Origin: Humulus lupulus
Lineage: Eukaryota; Streptophyta; Magnoliopsida; Rosales; Cannabaceae
Direction of reading: 5' to 3'
Length of the DNA stretch: 64,000 bases
NCBI RefSeq assembly: GCF_963169125.1
Contig: NC_084802.1
Coordinates: 34,851,607-34,915,606 of the forward strand
In this document: piece by piece, positions 33,931 through 45,577 of the stretch
How the letters are laid out: each line of letters opens with the position of its first letter
How positions within the stretch are numbered: the stretch's first letter is position 1
Notes under the pieces: generated by a model
The model's database searches: none
What the model was told of the DNA's origin: nothing
The model's input: only the letters and a program-made list of their open reading frames with translations
Program-made: the position numbers and the translations under genes

Positions 33931-36340
33931 TGTAATGCCCCAATATCCCTAATGTGGTTTAGTGGCTGGATTAGTAGGCCGGGAGGGCCATAACTGTTTA
34001 ATTATGCCATTCACTGATAATATGCATGTTTATGAGAATTATATTATAATATGATGTTAAATGCATGCATGTGGGTCCACATATCATTACACGAGTGTTT
34101 TGGTAATTTGGCCCGTTGAGGGCGTAATTGTATATTTGTATGCATGTCGGTGACATATTGTTGAGACCACATTTTAATGTGGATTTGTTCGAGCTAGGCA
34201 TGAGACGATCTTTGAATATTAATTAGCGGTTAAGTCATAATAGGTTTAAATTCGGGGCTCGGGGTGAGTCTCGGGGTGATTTTAATGATTAGAGTGTTGT
34301 CGGGAATTAAAGGGTAACGAGAGTATTTTGAGAATAGCGGGAATTGGAGAGCGTTAATTATGATTAACGAAATAGGTGGAAATGTCAATTTCGCCCTTGG
34401 GAGCCTTAGGAATGTTTATTTGACCTAGGGGTATTTTGGTCTTTTCACCCCTAGGATAGATTTAAGCCATTGAAGGCTGTAGAAAGAAAGAGAAAACATA
34501 GCATAAATCAAAGCTTCTCCCGTACCTGATTTCTTCCTTTTTCTCTTTGGATTTTTGAGCCTAACTTGAGGATTCAAGCTTGGGAAGTAAGTCTTGAGAG
34601 CTTGGGAGTGTGTTCCACCATTGAAGAGCATCATAACCTGAGCTTGAGGTAAGTTTCTAGCCATTAAATTCCCTGGTTTGCTCTGTTTTAGCTTTGGTTT
34701 TCAGTTGAGATTTCTAGGTTGGATGATTGATTTTGTTGGGAGTTTTGGCTAGGGTTCTTGTGGTTGTGATGCTTAGGGTATGTGGGGATGGTTTTTGGGT
34801 TCATTTGGCATCAAAAAATGAGGTTTGGAAGCATTGGAATCGGGTTGGAATTGAAGGAGTCGAAGGAAGAGATTTCAGGGGAGATTCTGGCTGGGTGTAG
34901 CGCTACAGCGCCCACCAGAGGGCGCTATAGCGCTACCCAATGCTCTGTTGGGCGGTTTGGGGTTCTGAGAATAGCGCTGGGGCACTAGTGAGCAGCGCTG
35001 TAGTGTTGCTCTGTTTCTTCATAATCTCGTTTTGAGTATTTTTAAGGGTTTTTGGCTCGGGGTTTCAATCCTTAAGGTCCAGGATCGAATCTACTCACCG
35101 TGTGGGCACGTTTCAAGGTCCCGAGAGTGGGGTTTAGGTCAAGACCCTTTTATTGTTGATTTTCATTAATGGAGGTTATAATTGGTTATGATTAGGTAAC
35201 CGTTAAGGAATCAAAATGCCGATTGTTCTCAGGAGTCGTTCTTGTTCTATTTCTCGCTCGAACCAGAGGTAAGAAAACTGCACCCCATATGTAACATGCA
35301 TGGTTATTCATGAAGCATGTTGAATGTGTAAATGTGGACATGGGTTGATTATTGAATGCTTAGCAAATCTTGCTCATTTGTGTATGGCACTGACTCATTA
35401 GTCAGTATTGGCAAAGGTGTCAGTATAAACTGTGAAGCTGTGACTCATTAGTCAAGTTCGGTAGAGGTACTGGGCACTGGTCACACAGTGCTGACTCATA
35501 AGTCAGGAACGTCCTTAGCGTGTTCAACGGAAGCCAATAAAGATTAGATCTAATCGACATCTGCATTAAATGACTCAGAAGAGCGTTAATGCCAGACCGA
35601 CCTTAAGTTCGATGAAAACTAAAAGCGCTTGTGTGACTTACCCATCAGTCACTCATCTGTTAAGTTAGAGACTTACCCATCAGTCTCTCATTTGTTTAGT
35701 TAGAGACTTACCCATCAGTCTCTCATGTGTTAAGCTAGTGACTTACCCGTCAGTCACTCATCTGTTAAGTTAGAGACTTACCCATCAGTCTCTCATTTGT
35801 TAAGCTCTGTCTTGGTTATTGTAAACACAAAATGATATTCACTCATCTGTTCAGAGCTATAAGTTCTTTATGATTGTTATGATCATCATTTGATATTATA
35901 TGTTTGCTATATTGTGTTTTCTTGCTGGGCTTTGGCTCATGGGTGCTATGTGGTGCAGGTAAAGGGAAAGAAAAGCTCACCCAGCCTTGAGTGGAGAGCT
36001 TAGGTGGTGTTGTGTACATATGCGGCCACTTGACAACCACGGCCAAGGAGTTCTTAGAGGAACTAGGGGGTTTACCCTATTTTTGCCGCTTAGGTCGACG
36101 GGTTTGTAAATTTGAAACAGTAATGACCATTTTTAGTTTTAAATAGCTTGTAAATGTTTTTATGGGCCCATGAACAATTTTTGTTCTAAATAAAATATAT
36201 CATTTCCTTTTGATTGGTTTTCCACCTTAGCCTGTTAATAACACTTAGAAGCACGTTTTTTAACCAAAGGACTCGGGTAGCGAGTTAAATTTTCGGTTCA
36301 CCATTCACCGTAACTGTTCTGCGGTAACCAGGGCATTACA
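33931..36340 (+). repeat. solo LTR 4
   Basis: 2,410 bp, TGTAATGCCCC...GGCATTACA, perfect TGTAT duplication (33926-33930, 36341-36345). Same layout as the chromovirus LTR: AGGTAAG at about 34646, 35268 and 35957, GCGCTATAGCGC palindromes at 34898-35010 and a 35-bp tandem array. Confidence 0.93.
35633..35807 (+). repeat. 35-bp tandem array in solo LTR 4
   Basis: Five units, spaced exactly 35 bp (starts at 35635, 35670, 35705, 35740, 35775), of GACTTACCCATCAGTC plus TCTCATNTGTTNAGNTA. The core is palindromic (GACT...AGTC). Confidence 0.9.
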
Positions 36341-36345
36341 TGTAT

Positions 36346-36458
36346 GTTTTAGCCTATTTTTATTCAGATTTTTGTGTAACTAGTTTTATTAGCTTTTATG
36401 AAGAAAAAAAAACTAAGATTATGGGTTCAGTACTTACCTTGAATTTGAGGTATCCAAC
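36346..36458 (-). pseudogene. MULE transposase exon end and intron start
   Basis: On the minus strand the coding sequence runs into CAAATTCAAG|GTAAGTACTG, a strong 5' splice site, near 36440. The piece lies between the two solo LTRs; the remainder is intron. Confidence 0.5.
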
Positions 36459-38499
36459 TGTTGGGATTAGCGTCCTTTAAAACATATGTGTTGAACAATG
36501 TTTTATGAAATAAATAATTGAAATGAATTTTTGCATATATTGATTGTTTATTATTATTGTTAGAATAATATTATATGAATATCAGAAAATTCTCAAATTC
36601 TTTATTGTGACTACAATTTTGTTTTGGTACGAGAGGAATAAGGATGTAGGGAACAAATTTAAATAGTTCGCAGTAAAACAAAGTTGTATGGAATCTCTGG
36701 ATCAAATACTGTAAGTAAAGTTCTGTAGTATTATGAATACATGAAATCTAGATCCGGACTATAGATGTAGTAGGACATCTTAGTGGATGTACTTTGTATA
36801 AAGTGGTTATACATGAGCGAGACCTGAGATGTTATTAACACTTAATAATACCGTTTATTTTATAAGTATTAATTAAGCATATCAATTAGATGATTATATA
36901 CAAAGTGATCTTAATCATGAAGTTATTATGAACTCCTGCTTATGTTATATGAAATCTTTGATTCACTCGTTATGATTTGTCAAAATGATCAGGCTGAAAA
37001 CTTTTGTTTTGAGAACTCATTGATGTAAATGGTTGGGAACATATATGGAATCTGTACCTTTCTAAGAGGAATTGAATAATGATTCTCTTAAGGGTTAACT
37101 TTTGGAACTGAAAGGTTATTGAGCTCAAATTCATAAATTAGTTTATGAATAAACCTTCACTAGTAAAGTTAATGGTACTTAAGGAAACAATATGTAATTA
37201 AAGATATTAAACAGTAATTAATTCTTACTTTAATTATGAACCATTAATAGATCTAGGATTGAATTTTATGTAATGATTAAATCGATGGACACATTTTATA
37301 CTTAAAAGTACTCAATAAATAAATGTATGTAATTATAAAAGTGCAGTTTCATATTTTCAGTGGAATAATATTGATATTAATAAATTATTGTTATTATATT
37401 AAAGAGTTTTAATTAATAATCGAATTTTATCAGAGCTTGAAATTATAGGTTCATAGGTCTCTGAGATGACTCTATCAACACTATTCAAGGTAAGTGTTGA
37501 AATTAGGAAAAATCAGGGAAATTGTATATTTGAAAGAAATTTGCTCTTTAGGGTCAAATATGTAACTAAGATAAATTAATTAATTAATATATTAGTTTTC
37601 AAAATTAATAAATTAATTTATATAATTTTCGAAAATAATTTTTTAAATAAAATAGAAAATTTTGAAAATAACATTAAAATAATAAATATAATTAATTTTA
37701 AATTAATTATTTTTATTTATTTAAATAATGTGAAAATATATTTCTGATAATTCAAATTGGATTTGAATTTGAAAATATATTTATTATTTAATTAATCTGA
37801 TAAGATAAGTTATCATGTTTGGATATTTTTTAATGAATAATTATTAAATAATAATTAAATAAAAGTTGTTGGAACACATCCCTGAAATCAGGGATGTGTT
37901 ACATGCCAATTATAGTAGTTGACGTGTAACAGAGATCCGAGAATGGATCTTAATATATCTTTTATTTATTTTATTAATTTAATAATAGGTTTACAATTTG
38001 AATTTTGAATTTAATTAGTTCTTTTATAAATGTATAAGATAGAAATTGTTTCAAGATACACTTAAGAGAGAGAATATTCTAGAGAGAATTCTAAGCTTTT
38101 CACAGAGAGAGAAAAATATATCGTAATATTTTCCTATCCTTGAAAACTGTCTCAGGCCTAATATTCCAATATCTCATGAGTTGAGAACATCTTGTGAATC
38201 GAAAAATTTCACAACATTACTCTACGTGCTCACACACGTCTTAAGGTGTAGATATACATCTTGGAAGATCTTGATCTGAGTATTCACATGGTTGATTTGG
38301 ATTGGATGTTTGTTGGAGTAATAAAAGATAGCGAGGATTCTTGATTGTTCTACAACTGGTAAACCATCATCTTTTTCTTTCTCTTTGATTAATGTTTTGC
38401 ATATTAATGGATCCGATTATTTAAATAATTTTTTTAAAAAATCTTTGGGTCCACCACCTCGTGCTTTTCGCTGCGCATATGGTAAACCAGTTACTAACA
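36459..38499 (+). repeat. copia-type solo LTR in the MULE
   Basis: 2,041 bp, TGTTGGGATTAGCGTCC...TTACTAACA; flanks CCAAC (36454-36458) and ACAAC (38500-38504). A diverged relative of the copia element 1 LTR. It contains a perfect 12-bp hairpin at 37873-37900. Confidence 0.85.
37873..37900 (+). promoter_or_regulatory. perfect hairpin in the copia solo LTR
   Basis: AACACATCCCTG and CAGGGATGTGTT around a 4-base loop. It starts 1,414 bases into the LTR; the hairpin in the 9271 LTR also starts 1,414 bases in. Confidence 0.75.
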
Positions 38500-38504
38500 A
38501 CAAC

Positions 38505-38782
38505 AACATTGGTTCGCATTTAAGTTTTAGCTTCTATTGAAGCTTCTGTGAATATTTTGAGGGCTTTGTTTCCATTATTCCATATCCAATTTTGAACCAT
38601 GCTTTGTAGTCCTTCTACCATTGTAGTTATTGGAATTGCCCATATTGCTTTGTTTTCTAAGTTTACAGTCTCATCAACGTTTGAGGTCATCATATTGTAT
38701 CTTCTTTGGGGTGTGTACGATATTGCCCAAATTGGATACCTAATAGTTTTGGGATTTGTTCATATTTACCCGTTTTTAGAGA
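38505..38782 (-). pseudogene. MULE transposase middle part
   Basis: Minus strand: 'WAISYTPQRRYNMMTSNVDE' and 'AIPITTMVEGLQSMVQNW', the segment that follows the catalytic core in plant MULE transposases (W-x-R/S-x-Y-P...RYN-h-MTSN...). It continues to the copia solo LTR at 38499. Confidence 0.75.
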
Positions 38783-39177
38783 TCATTAACTAAATATACC
38801 CAGCAACAATATTTAGTTAATTTATACCCAGTTTTTAGAGATCATTTACTTGAGTTGCCGGAGTGAGGGCTATGTCGTGACTGAAATTAATGGTGCCAAA
38901 AGTGCAGTGGTGAGAGAAGCAATTGTTGGTGGTGAAATTGGACTGATGAGATATTTACGAAGTTGCCGGAGTATCGACAGAACACGGAGAAGCTCAAAGA
39001 TCATTTGCGTCATGGGGAAGAAGAAGATGAGTGAGGGTTGTGCGTGACTGTGTGTTTCAGTATGTGTGAGTGGGAGAAATGGCATAATGGGAAGAGTGAT
39101 TAAAAAATTGGGCATAAATGAAAGAATTTTAAAAACTGGTTAAAAATTAAAGATGTCCTCTAACAATGGGTACTCCG
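38783..39177. other. unidentified insert in the MULE
   Basis: About 390 bp between two collinear transposase parts. It has 'TTTTTAGAGATCATT' twice near its left end (about 38773 and 38834) and short open frames on both strands (38850-39047 plus, 38870-39115 minus) that match nothing known to me. Clear inverted ends or target duplications were not seen. Confidence 0.45.
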
Positions 39178-39475
39178 TCTAATTTTTACAATAGTTTTCA
39201 AGTAAGGTCTTATTCTTATGTCAAGTTTGTCCAATTACTTCACAAAATACTCACACTCTTGTCCAGTGTAAGCTTTTGCTGCAACTATGAATGATTTTTT
39301 AAGCTATTCTCCATGGCCTTCAAATTGTGATCTTAGATTGTTTAGCAAGTGGAACATGCATGCTCCGTGAAGTACATTTGGGTAGACTTTTTGCACTGTG
39401 TTTACAATATTTTTGCGTATCTCAGATATTATTATTAAATCTGGTTACACAAGACAAAAAATTGCAGCGATAAGT
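39178..39475 (-). pseudogene. MULE transposase core fragment
   Basis: Minus strand: 'IRKNIVNTVQKVYPNVLHGA' followed by C-M-F-H-L-L-N-N-L, the C-x2-H region of the MULE DDE domain, then 'AAKAYTGQECEYF'. Stops near 39307 and 39236 interrupt it. The residue expected to be catalytic Asp in 'IISD' reads Glu ('IISEIR'). Confidence 0.75.
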
Positions 39476-39760
39476 TAAGTGAGTAATGTTGCAACTAATT
39501 TCTTTTCATTTATTTTTTAAATTGCAATTGGTTACAATTTATTAGTGTAACTCGATTTAGAATTTTCTCATAATCAGTTTTAATACATAACATATTTTTA
39601 TCCTTATGATGTATTGCTAAAGTATAAATTCCATTAAACTTTCAAATGTGGAATTGCTAGGAAGCAACAAACCAACATGTGTATAGTCAACATAATCATT
39701 CAAATTTGTCCACACTCTTCCACGATGAACCATCATTGTACCTAACATTTTTACCTTAAA
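39476..39760 (-). pseudogene. MULE transposase N-terminal remnant
   Basis: Short coding-like piece on the minus strand (about 39640-39760, with HRGRVWTNLNDYVDYTHVG) embedded in AT-rich sequence. Part of it recurs at 43727-43984. The assignment rests on position; similarity is weak. Confidence 0.4.
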
Positions 39761-39945
39761 GAAATGATAAAATAAGGAGAGAAAAAAAAGCACAAATCAT
39801 TTTATGCGTTATAGTGTTTACTAATTTAATTTATATATATGATGTCTTTTGAAGTGTTCTATTATTATTTTTGTGTATTAACAACAAATATCACAACAAG
39901 TAATTTCATAAACAACCAGATTTTTAAAGTTGTAATTGGTTACAA
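39697..39945. repeat. long direct repeat, left copy
   Basis: 249 bp nearly the same as 43727-43984 (starting CATTCAAATTTGTCCACACT, ending GTAATTGGTTACAA). The copies differ by scattered substitutions and a TA and T run length. Confidence 0.9.
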
Positions 39946-41126
39946 ATTGGGTGCACATGGGTTGGATTGGCTGGGTTGAAGACATTTTAATGAGTCAACC
40001 CAACTACATCGGCCTAAAGAAATCATAATTCATTCAAGATGATTTTATTCTATAACCCAACCCTACTATCTATTGCATTGTTCGGGTTGGGTTGAGTTGG
40101 TTTGGTTGGGTTGAACTAATTTGTAAACTTCAAAATTTTAAAATTCATGTCAAATTTAATTTTAAAAATCAATAAATTATATTCTCCAACCTAATAAAGA
40201 AGTTCGAAAAAAAAACCATAAAAAGATAAACACATGCCAACAAAATAATCATATCTTAATACTTAACCGCTCAAAATTAATGGCTTATAAAACTGTAAAC
40301 AAAACAAGTCTTGAAATATTACAGTCATCCAAACATATAGTTCTTCAAGATATTATAGTCATCCATTCCAATCACTTATTTAATATTGAATAAACACAAT
40401 CATTTGTTTGGAATCTTCTCCTCTGCTCCTTGCCTTAGTTGGATTGTCTACAATTCAATAAATAAAAATTACACAATTTAGTGAAAACAAATAAATATAA
40501 AAGAATTACATTATTAACAAATCAAAATCAACTAATAACTAAGTATAGTTAGACATAGAACTTTACAAATAAGAATAAAAAGAACAAACAAAATAAACTA
40601 AAAACTCAAGCACTCTTAGATTAACAAGCTCGTGTTAGAATAAGGTAAGAAGCTATACAAAACTTATAACAGAATCATCAACAAGAAAATTTCAATGCTA
40701 GCAACAAGAGATATGGCTATACTTGATTTCCTGGTGTGTTACTAATTAACTCCCTCATTTTTTCCACAACATGAATAGAGCAAGCTCTCAGTTCAACTTC
40801 CTCCACTGTCTGGACCTATTTCACTATCAGCCTCAATTTTGTTAGCAAGGATTGAACCATATTTGAGCACACCAATCTACACCAATCTGTCCTATAACAC
40901 CTGGCACAATATAATTCACTATTATAGTGATATAGCCAATGTCATTGAATTCTCCATATCCTTGACCCTGGAATGCACCCATAAATCTGCAGCAAATATC
41001 TGGGCTCTTTTAGACAAAAATCACTCAAGAATTGAAAATATTAGAAAAATTACTAAAACAATCAATAGATTTTGAAATTCTGTTTTTTATGATTACCAAC
41101 TTAATTATTCAAATTAAATAATTAAT

Positions 41127-42071
41127 TGTTGAACTGTTACAGAAATGTTTAAACAGACACAAAGACTGTTTGAACAGAAACCAGATATGTTTAAACAGTT
41201 TGTGACCAGAAGATAAAAAACGAACATAAAGTAAAGAACACACGAATTTTTACGTGGTATCAGTAATCTTTGCAGATTGCTACTAGTCCACGAGGCCACG
41301 CCCAGAGAATGAAATTTATTAGAAGAATATCTAAACGATTACAAAACCAAATTGACTTATACAAATAAAGACTCCCTCTTGAATTTGTCGCAACTGTTGT
41401 AATCTAAACTCCTAATCAAATTTCTGAAGTGCTAAGATCTTGAACTCCCTTCAAATCATAACACTTGCACTTTTCCTCCCGAAAAGTGACTCACGAACAA
41501 GACTTCTCTCGAAGCTTGATGACCAATGTCCAAGTGTGTTCAACTTGCACAATTAACACAAAGAAAACAATACAGAAGTACACTGTAATAAACCACTAAG
41601 AACTTGCTGGACTCAAGTTCTTCACATAATAAAAAGTCTCTCTAAAACTTGAAAAATATTTGGAAAATAATACACCAAGAGAGATGATCAAAAACCAACG
41701 ACCTAAGGATGATTATATACTTTTTAGAATCCCTTTAGGTCGTGGAAAACAAATCAGAAACCAATCAGCCAATAAATGAAAAATCTTTCAAAACAGGAAA
41801 GTCAGAATCTGTTCAAACAGAGTGGCAATCCGTTCAAACAGATTCATTGAATCTGGACAGTTTTTTAAACCCAGTTTCCCTAAATAAATAAGGAAACAAT
41901 ACATTATCTCTGCAAGCTGAACACGATTTCTGGACAAATATATCAGATCAAAAAATAAAATAAATACCAATAATTTCCAATTCAAGAAAAGATATTCTTT
42001 TATAGAAAATTATATATTTATTTTATTAACATATATATAATAATCTGATTATAAAAAGACACATTTCAACA
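41127..42071 (-). repeat. candidate copia LTR (solo or remnant)
   Basis: 945 bp with 7-base inverted ends TGTTGAA...TTCAACA. Minus orientation is suggested by the TGTTGAAATGTGTC start on that strand and an ACGTAAAAATTCGTGTG block near its end. Flanks TTAAT and AAACA do not match, so a target duplication is missing. Confidence 0.5.
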
Positions 42072-43091
42072 AAACAGGAAACTACCCATTTTCGAAATTT
42101 ACCACTCAATATTACAAAACAGAAAACTACCCATTTTCAAAATACTCCTTTAATTAATTTTGTCAATATTGTCAAATATGCCAATAAAACATATTTAATA
42201 ATCAAGAACAACTTATTAATTGAAAATAACAACTTACAGTACATGAAAAATCAATCAAATATAATATTATTAATAACCCAAAATCAGTATACGAAAAAAC
42301 ATAACAACGTGCAATGTATGATTAATAAACCAAAATCTTTGCTCAAAGAAATAACATTGTGCAATATAATATTGAAAGTGAATGTAGTCTTTAGGTCCCT
42401 ACATAATCTTTGCTTAAAGAAATATACACCAAACACAGTATATGTATCATTGCTTGTCTCAGAGCCTAAAAAAGTATACACCAAAACCAAACAAGCACAG
42501 AAATAATATAGAATAACACATATGCAGAATCAAACATTGATTCAAAAAATAAATTATAGAGCAGAGTTCAGATAAAATATTTAGAAAAAAAAATCGATCA
42601 AATATTAGAATAAAATAGTGAAAAAAATACATTTCTCCCAATCAAGAAAAATAATAATTGCTTCCCTTTGAAAGCTCCAATACTTGTTTTAAATCTGATT
42701 TCAAAAATAAAAATAACATAAACAATTTTAATAGAACACAAAAATAACATAACAATAAATAACAATTATAGACATAAAAATCAAACCAAAAATATGGAGG
42801 AGGAAGGAGATTGATCTGTTGGTGCAGCTGTGGTGAAGAAAGAAGATAGCTATGTGGTGGTGGTGCCGTGGGAACGAAGAAGACTGTTGTGGTGGTGGTG
42901 TCGTATTGTGTGCGACTGAGAAGAGTGTGACGACATGAATGAGATGTGGGGAAGATAGCTGGTTGTGGCTGATGGTGGTGGACGGTGGACAGTGAGTGAC
43001 AGAGTGAGAGTTGAGCTTGTGAGACAGAGAGTGTAGTGAGGAGTGTGAAACGTTGGCAAACAAAATTTAGGGTTAGAACTTAGGAGGATAA

Positions 43092-43480
43092 GGGTCTGAT
43101 TGGTATCCTATTGGGATCCAATTTTATGTTTTTAAATACTTAAAATTAGTGGGACCCATTATAATTAGTGATTGGTAGTTTGTTTTTTAAAATCAAATTC
43201 AAATCCGTATCCAAAATTTGTTAAGGAAAATTGAAAACGAGAAAAGCTCGTTTTCTCAGTTTTGTAAAATTATTTTCCAAAATTCCACATATTCAATTTC
43301 TGTTATATTTTCAAAATTAATACCAATCACAGATTCAGTTTTTTAAAACTCAAAAACAGTTTACTGACATTGAACCAATCACATTTTCATAAACATATTT
43401 TTAGTCACTAAATTCAGATTTTCATTTCAGAATCCCACTTTTCAAAAATACAATTTTCTAATCACGAACTAATCATACCC
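43092..43480. mobile_element. PIF/Harbinger-like MITE
   Basis: About 390 bp with ends GGGTCTGATTGGT and (inverted) GGGTATGATTAGT; flanks TAA and TCA resemble the 3-bp TWA target of this superfamily. AT-rich, no coding sequence. Confidence 0.6.
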
Positions 43481-43726
43481 TCAGCTTTTATATTTAGGGT
43501 TTTTAGTGTGTATAAAAAAATTAAAATATATGTATAATTATTAATAGATACTTGGGTATATTGGGTTGGTTGGGTTAATATTTGTTAGGACTGTTTCTGA
43601 ACCGTGGACTATCGGCATGATTATTTTGTCACCGAATGGGCTTCAGTCTAGTAACACTTGGCCCATTCGGCCCATTTTCGGTGTGGGTTGGATTGGGTAG
43701 TCAGCTCGCTAGCATTTTTGGGCAGG

Positions 43727-43984
43727 CATTCAAATTTGTCCACACTCTTCCATGATGAACCATCAGTGTACCTAACATTTTTACCTTAAAGAAACGATAA
43801 AATAAGGAGAAACAAAGCACAAATCATATTATGTGTTATAGTGTTTACTGATTTAATTTATATATATATATATATGATGTTTTTTTAAGTGTTCTATTAT
43901 TTTTTTTTTTTTTGTATTAACAACAAATACCACAACAAATAATTTCATAAACAACCAGATTTTTAAAGTTGTAATTGGTTACAA
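43727..43984. repeat. long direct repeat, right copy
   Basis: 258 bp, pair of 39697-39945. It continues directly into the tandem array to its right, so this copy seems to be in original context on that side. Confidence 0.9.
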
Positions 43985-44925
43985 TAGAATCCAATATTTC
44001 ACAAGCAATTGTGTTTCTTATAGTGTAACTAGATTTTAACTTTTTTTTTGCAGCAAATTTTATAGACAAGCATATTCTTATAGTTGTAACTGGTTACAAC
44101 AAAATTCAATATTTCATAAGCAATTCAGTTTCTAATGTAATCAATTTTTAACTTTTTCTTTTTCTTTTTGCAGTTAACTTACAGCAACAAAGTTTATAAA
44201 CAACCCGATTTTTTCAGTTGTAACTGGTTACAACAGAATCTAATATTTCACAAGGAATTTAGTTTCTAATAGAGTAATTAGTTTTTAACTATATATTTTT
44301 TTTAAATACTATTTTGGACCATGTGTTTTGCAAAAGTTACCAATTGAACCATTTGTTTTGTTAAATGGCAATTCGAACCCTGTGTTTTACAAAATAGATT
44401 AAAATAGTACATTATACCCAATTTTTGTCAAAAAAAAATAAAATACAATCTTTCATTTTTAGCTACTCGACCACTTTCCTTGCTTCTCTAAACCTATCTC
44501 ATTATTAACGACCTGAGAATTAATCTTATAAATGAATTTTTTTTTTTTACCAAAATTAGATATAAGATACTCTTTTGTTCCATTTTGCAAAATGCAGAGT
44601 CTGAATTGTCATTTAATAAAACACAAAGGCTGATCAGTAACTTTTGCAAAATACATGATCCAAAATAATATTTATTATTATTTTTTTTTTTTTGCAACAA
44701 ACTTATTACAACAAATTTTATAAACAAACAGAGTTACAAAGAAATCCAATATTTCATAAGCAATTCAGATTCTAATAGTGTAACTAGATTTTAACTTTTC
44801 TTTTTTTCTTTTTGCAGCAAACTTACAGCCACAAAGTTTATAAACAATTATATTTTTATTATTATAACTGATTATAACAAAATTCAATATTTCACAATAA
44901 ATTCAGTTTCTAATAGTGTATCCAG
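43950..44925. repeat. about 125-bp tandem array
   Basis: Five diverged units with the common order: AACCAGATTTTT, GTTGTAACTGGTTACAA, CCAATATTTCACAAGCAA, TTCTAATAGTGTAACTAG, a pyrimidine tract ending TTTTTGCAG, CAAACTTACAGC, TTTATAAAC. The third unit is split by a MITE (44304-44676). Possibly subterminal repeats of the MULE. Confidence 0.75.
44304..44676. mobile_element. hairpin MITE A
   Basis: Two imperfect inverted arms of about 105 bp (44304-44410 and 44570-44676). Each arm repeats a 'GGACCNTGTGTTTTG' motif. No coding sequence. Family as MITE B. Confidence 0.78.
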
Positions 44926-45577
44926 TCAATAAATAACAGAAGACTGAAGCCCTATTATTTAAGCCCGAGGGCTATTTATGTAATCCGGCTATATGCAATA
45001 ATATATGTGTGTATATATTACAAATACGGAGAGAGAGTTTTGTTTTAGGAGTACTGATTGGGGAAAGTGTTTTGAGAGAGGTATTGAGTCTTGGATAGAT
45101 CAGAATCAGATAATAAAAGAAGTGTGTGGGTGGGTATATGTATGACATTTGCTATTAAATGTGTGTAATGTTGACAAAGACAAGTACAATAGAAAATAAA
45201 AAAGTAAATTTGTGTGTACATATCTATTGCATCGATGGCAAAATCCTTTAAAATTTGAAGAAATGTTTCTAAAATGAACGTGCGAGTAGCTGGAGCCTAG
45301 AGATTCTACAGGAAGGGAAGAAGAAGAAGAAGGGTCCGCCTGCAGCTGCCAACAAAGCAGAGAAAATGTAGAATAGCTCAGGCATAGGGTCGATGATATA
45401 TGAGATTAGGCTTAGAGAAGAAGAAAGATAAAGTGCAGTTTTCATACACCAGCAGAGATAATATACGGTCAATCTTACCTGATTTTTATTGGTTAGAAAA
45501 ACAGCCCCATGGATGGGGACTAAAGTTGTAACTCCCCCATCAATTTTTTTCTATATTTATGTATACAATTTTATGGT
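44926..45577. other. gene-free AT-rich stretch
   Basis: No feature supported. Short open frames only; a GAAGAAGAAGAAG purine run at 45315-45335. Confidence 0.4.

Larger units (their letters stand above)
32810..39760 (-). mobile_element. decayed Mutator-like element (MULE) carrying a Ulp1-like gene
   Basis: Transposase fragments in order on the minus strand at 39476-39760, 39178-39475, 38505-38782, 36346-36458 and 33430-33925, plus a convergent Ulp1-like end at 32810-33046. The element is interrupted by an unknown insert (38783-39177), a copia solo LTR (36459-38499) and a chromovirus-type solo LTR (33931-36340). Terminal inverted repeats were not identified, so the outer limits are open. It is certainly inactive. 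Confidence 0.68.
39946..43726. other. 3.8-kb insert between the direct repeats
   Basis: No gene recognised. Both ends carry GGGTTGGATTGG-type repeats (39950-40120 and 43560-43700), often seen in the subterminal parts of plant hAT elements, but no inverted ends were found. Inside are a candidate copia LTR (41127-42071), a Harbinger-like MITE (43092-43480) and a GGTGGT-rich stretch (42780-43060) whose minus-strand His/Ser-rich open frame looks like composition. The interval 40120-41126 is AT-rich with nothing supported. Confidence 0.45.

Noticed and set aside
38599..38793. Plus-strand 64-codon frame as a possible host gene
   Set aside because: It is the complement of the MULE transposase middle part.
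42728..43063. Minus-strand 111-codon His/Ser-rich frame
   Set aside because: It follows a GGTGGT-rich stretch and overlaps another open frame in a different register; no gene structure.
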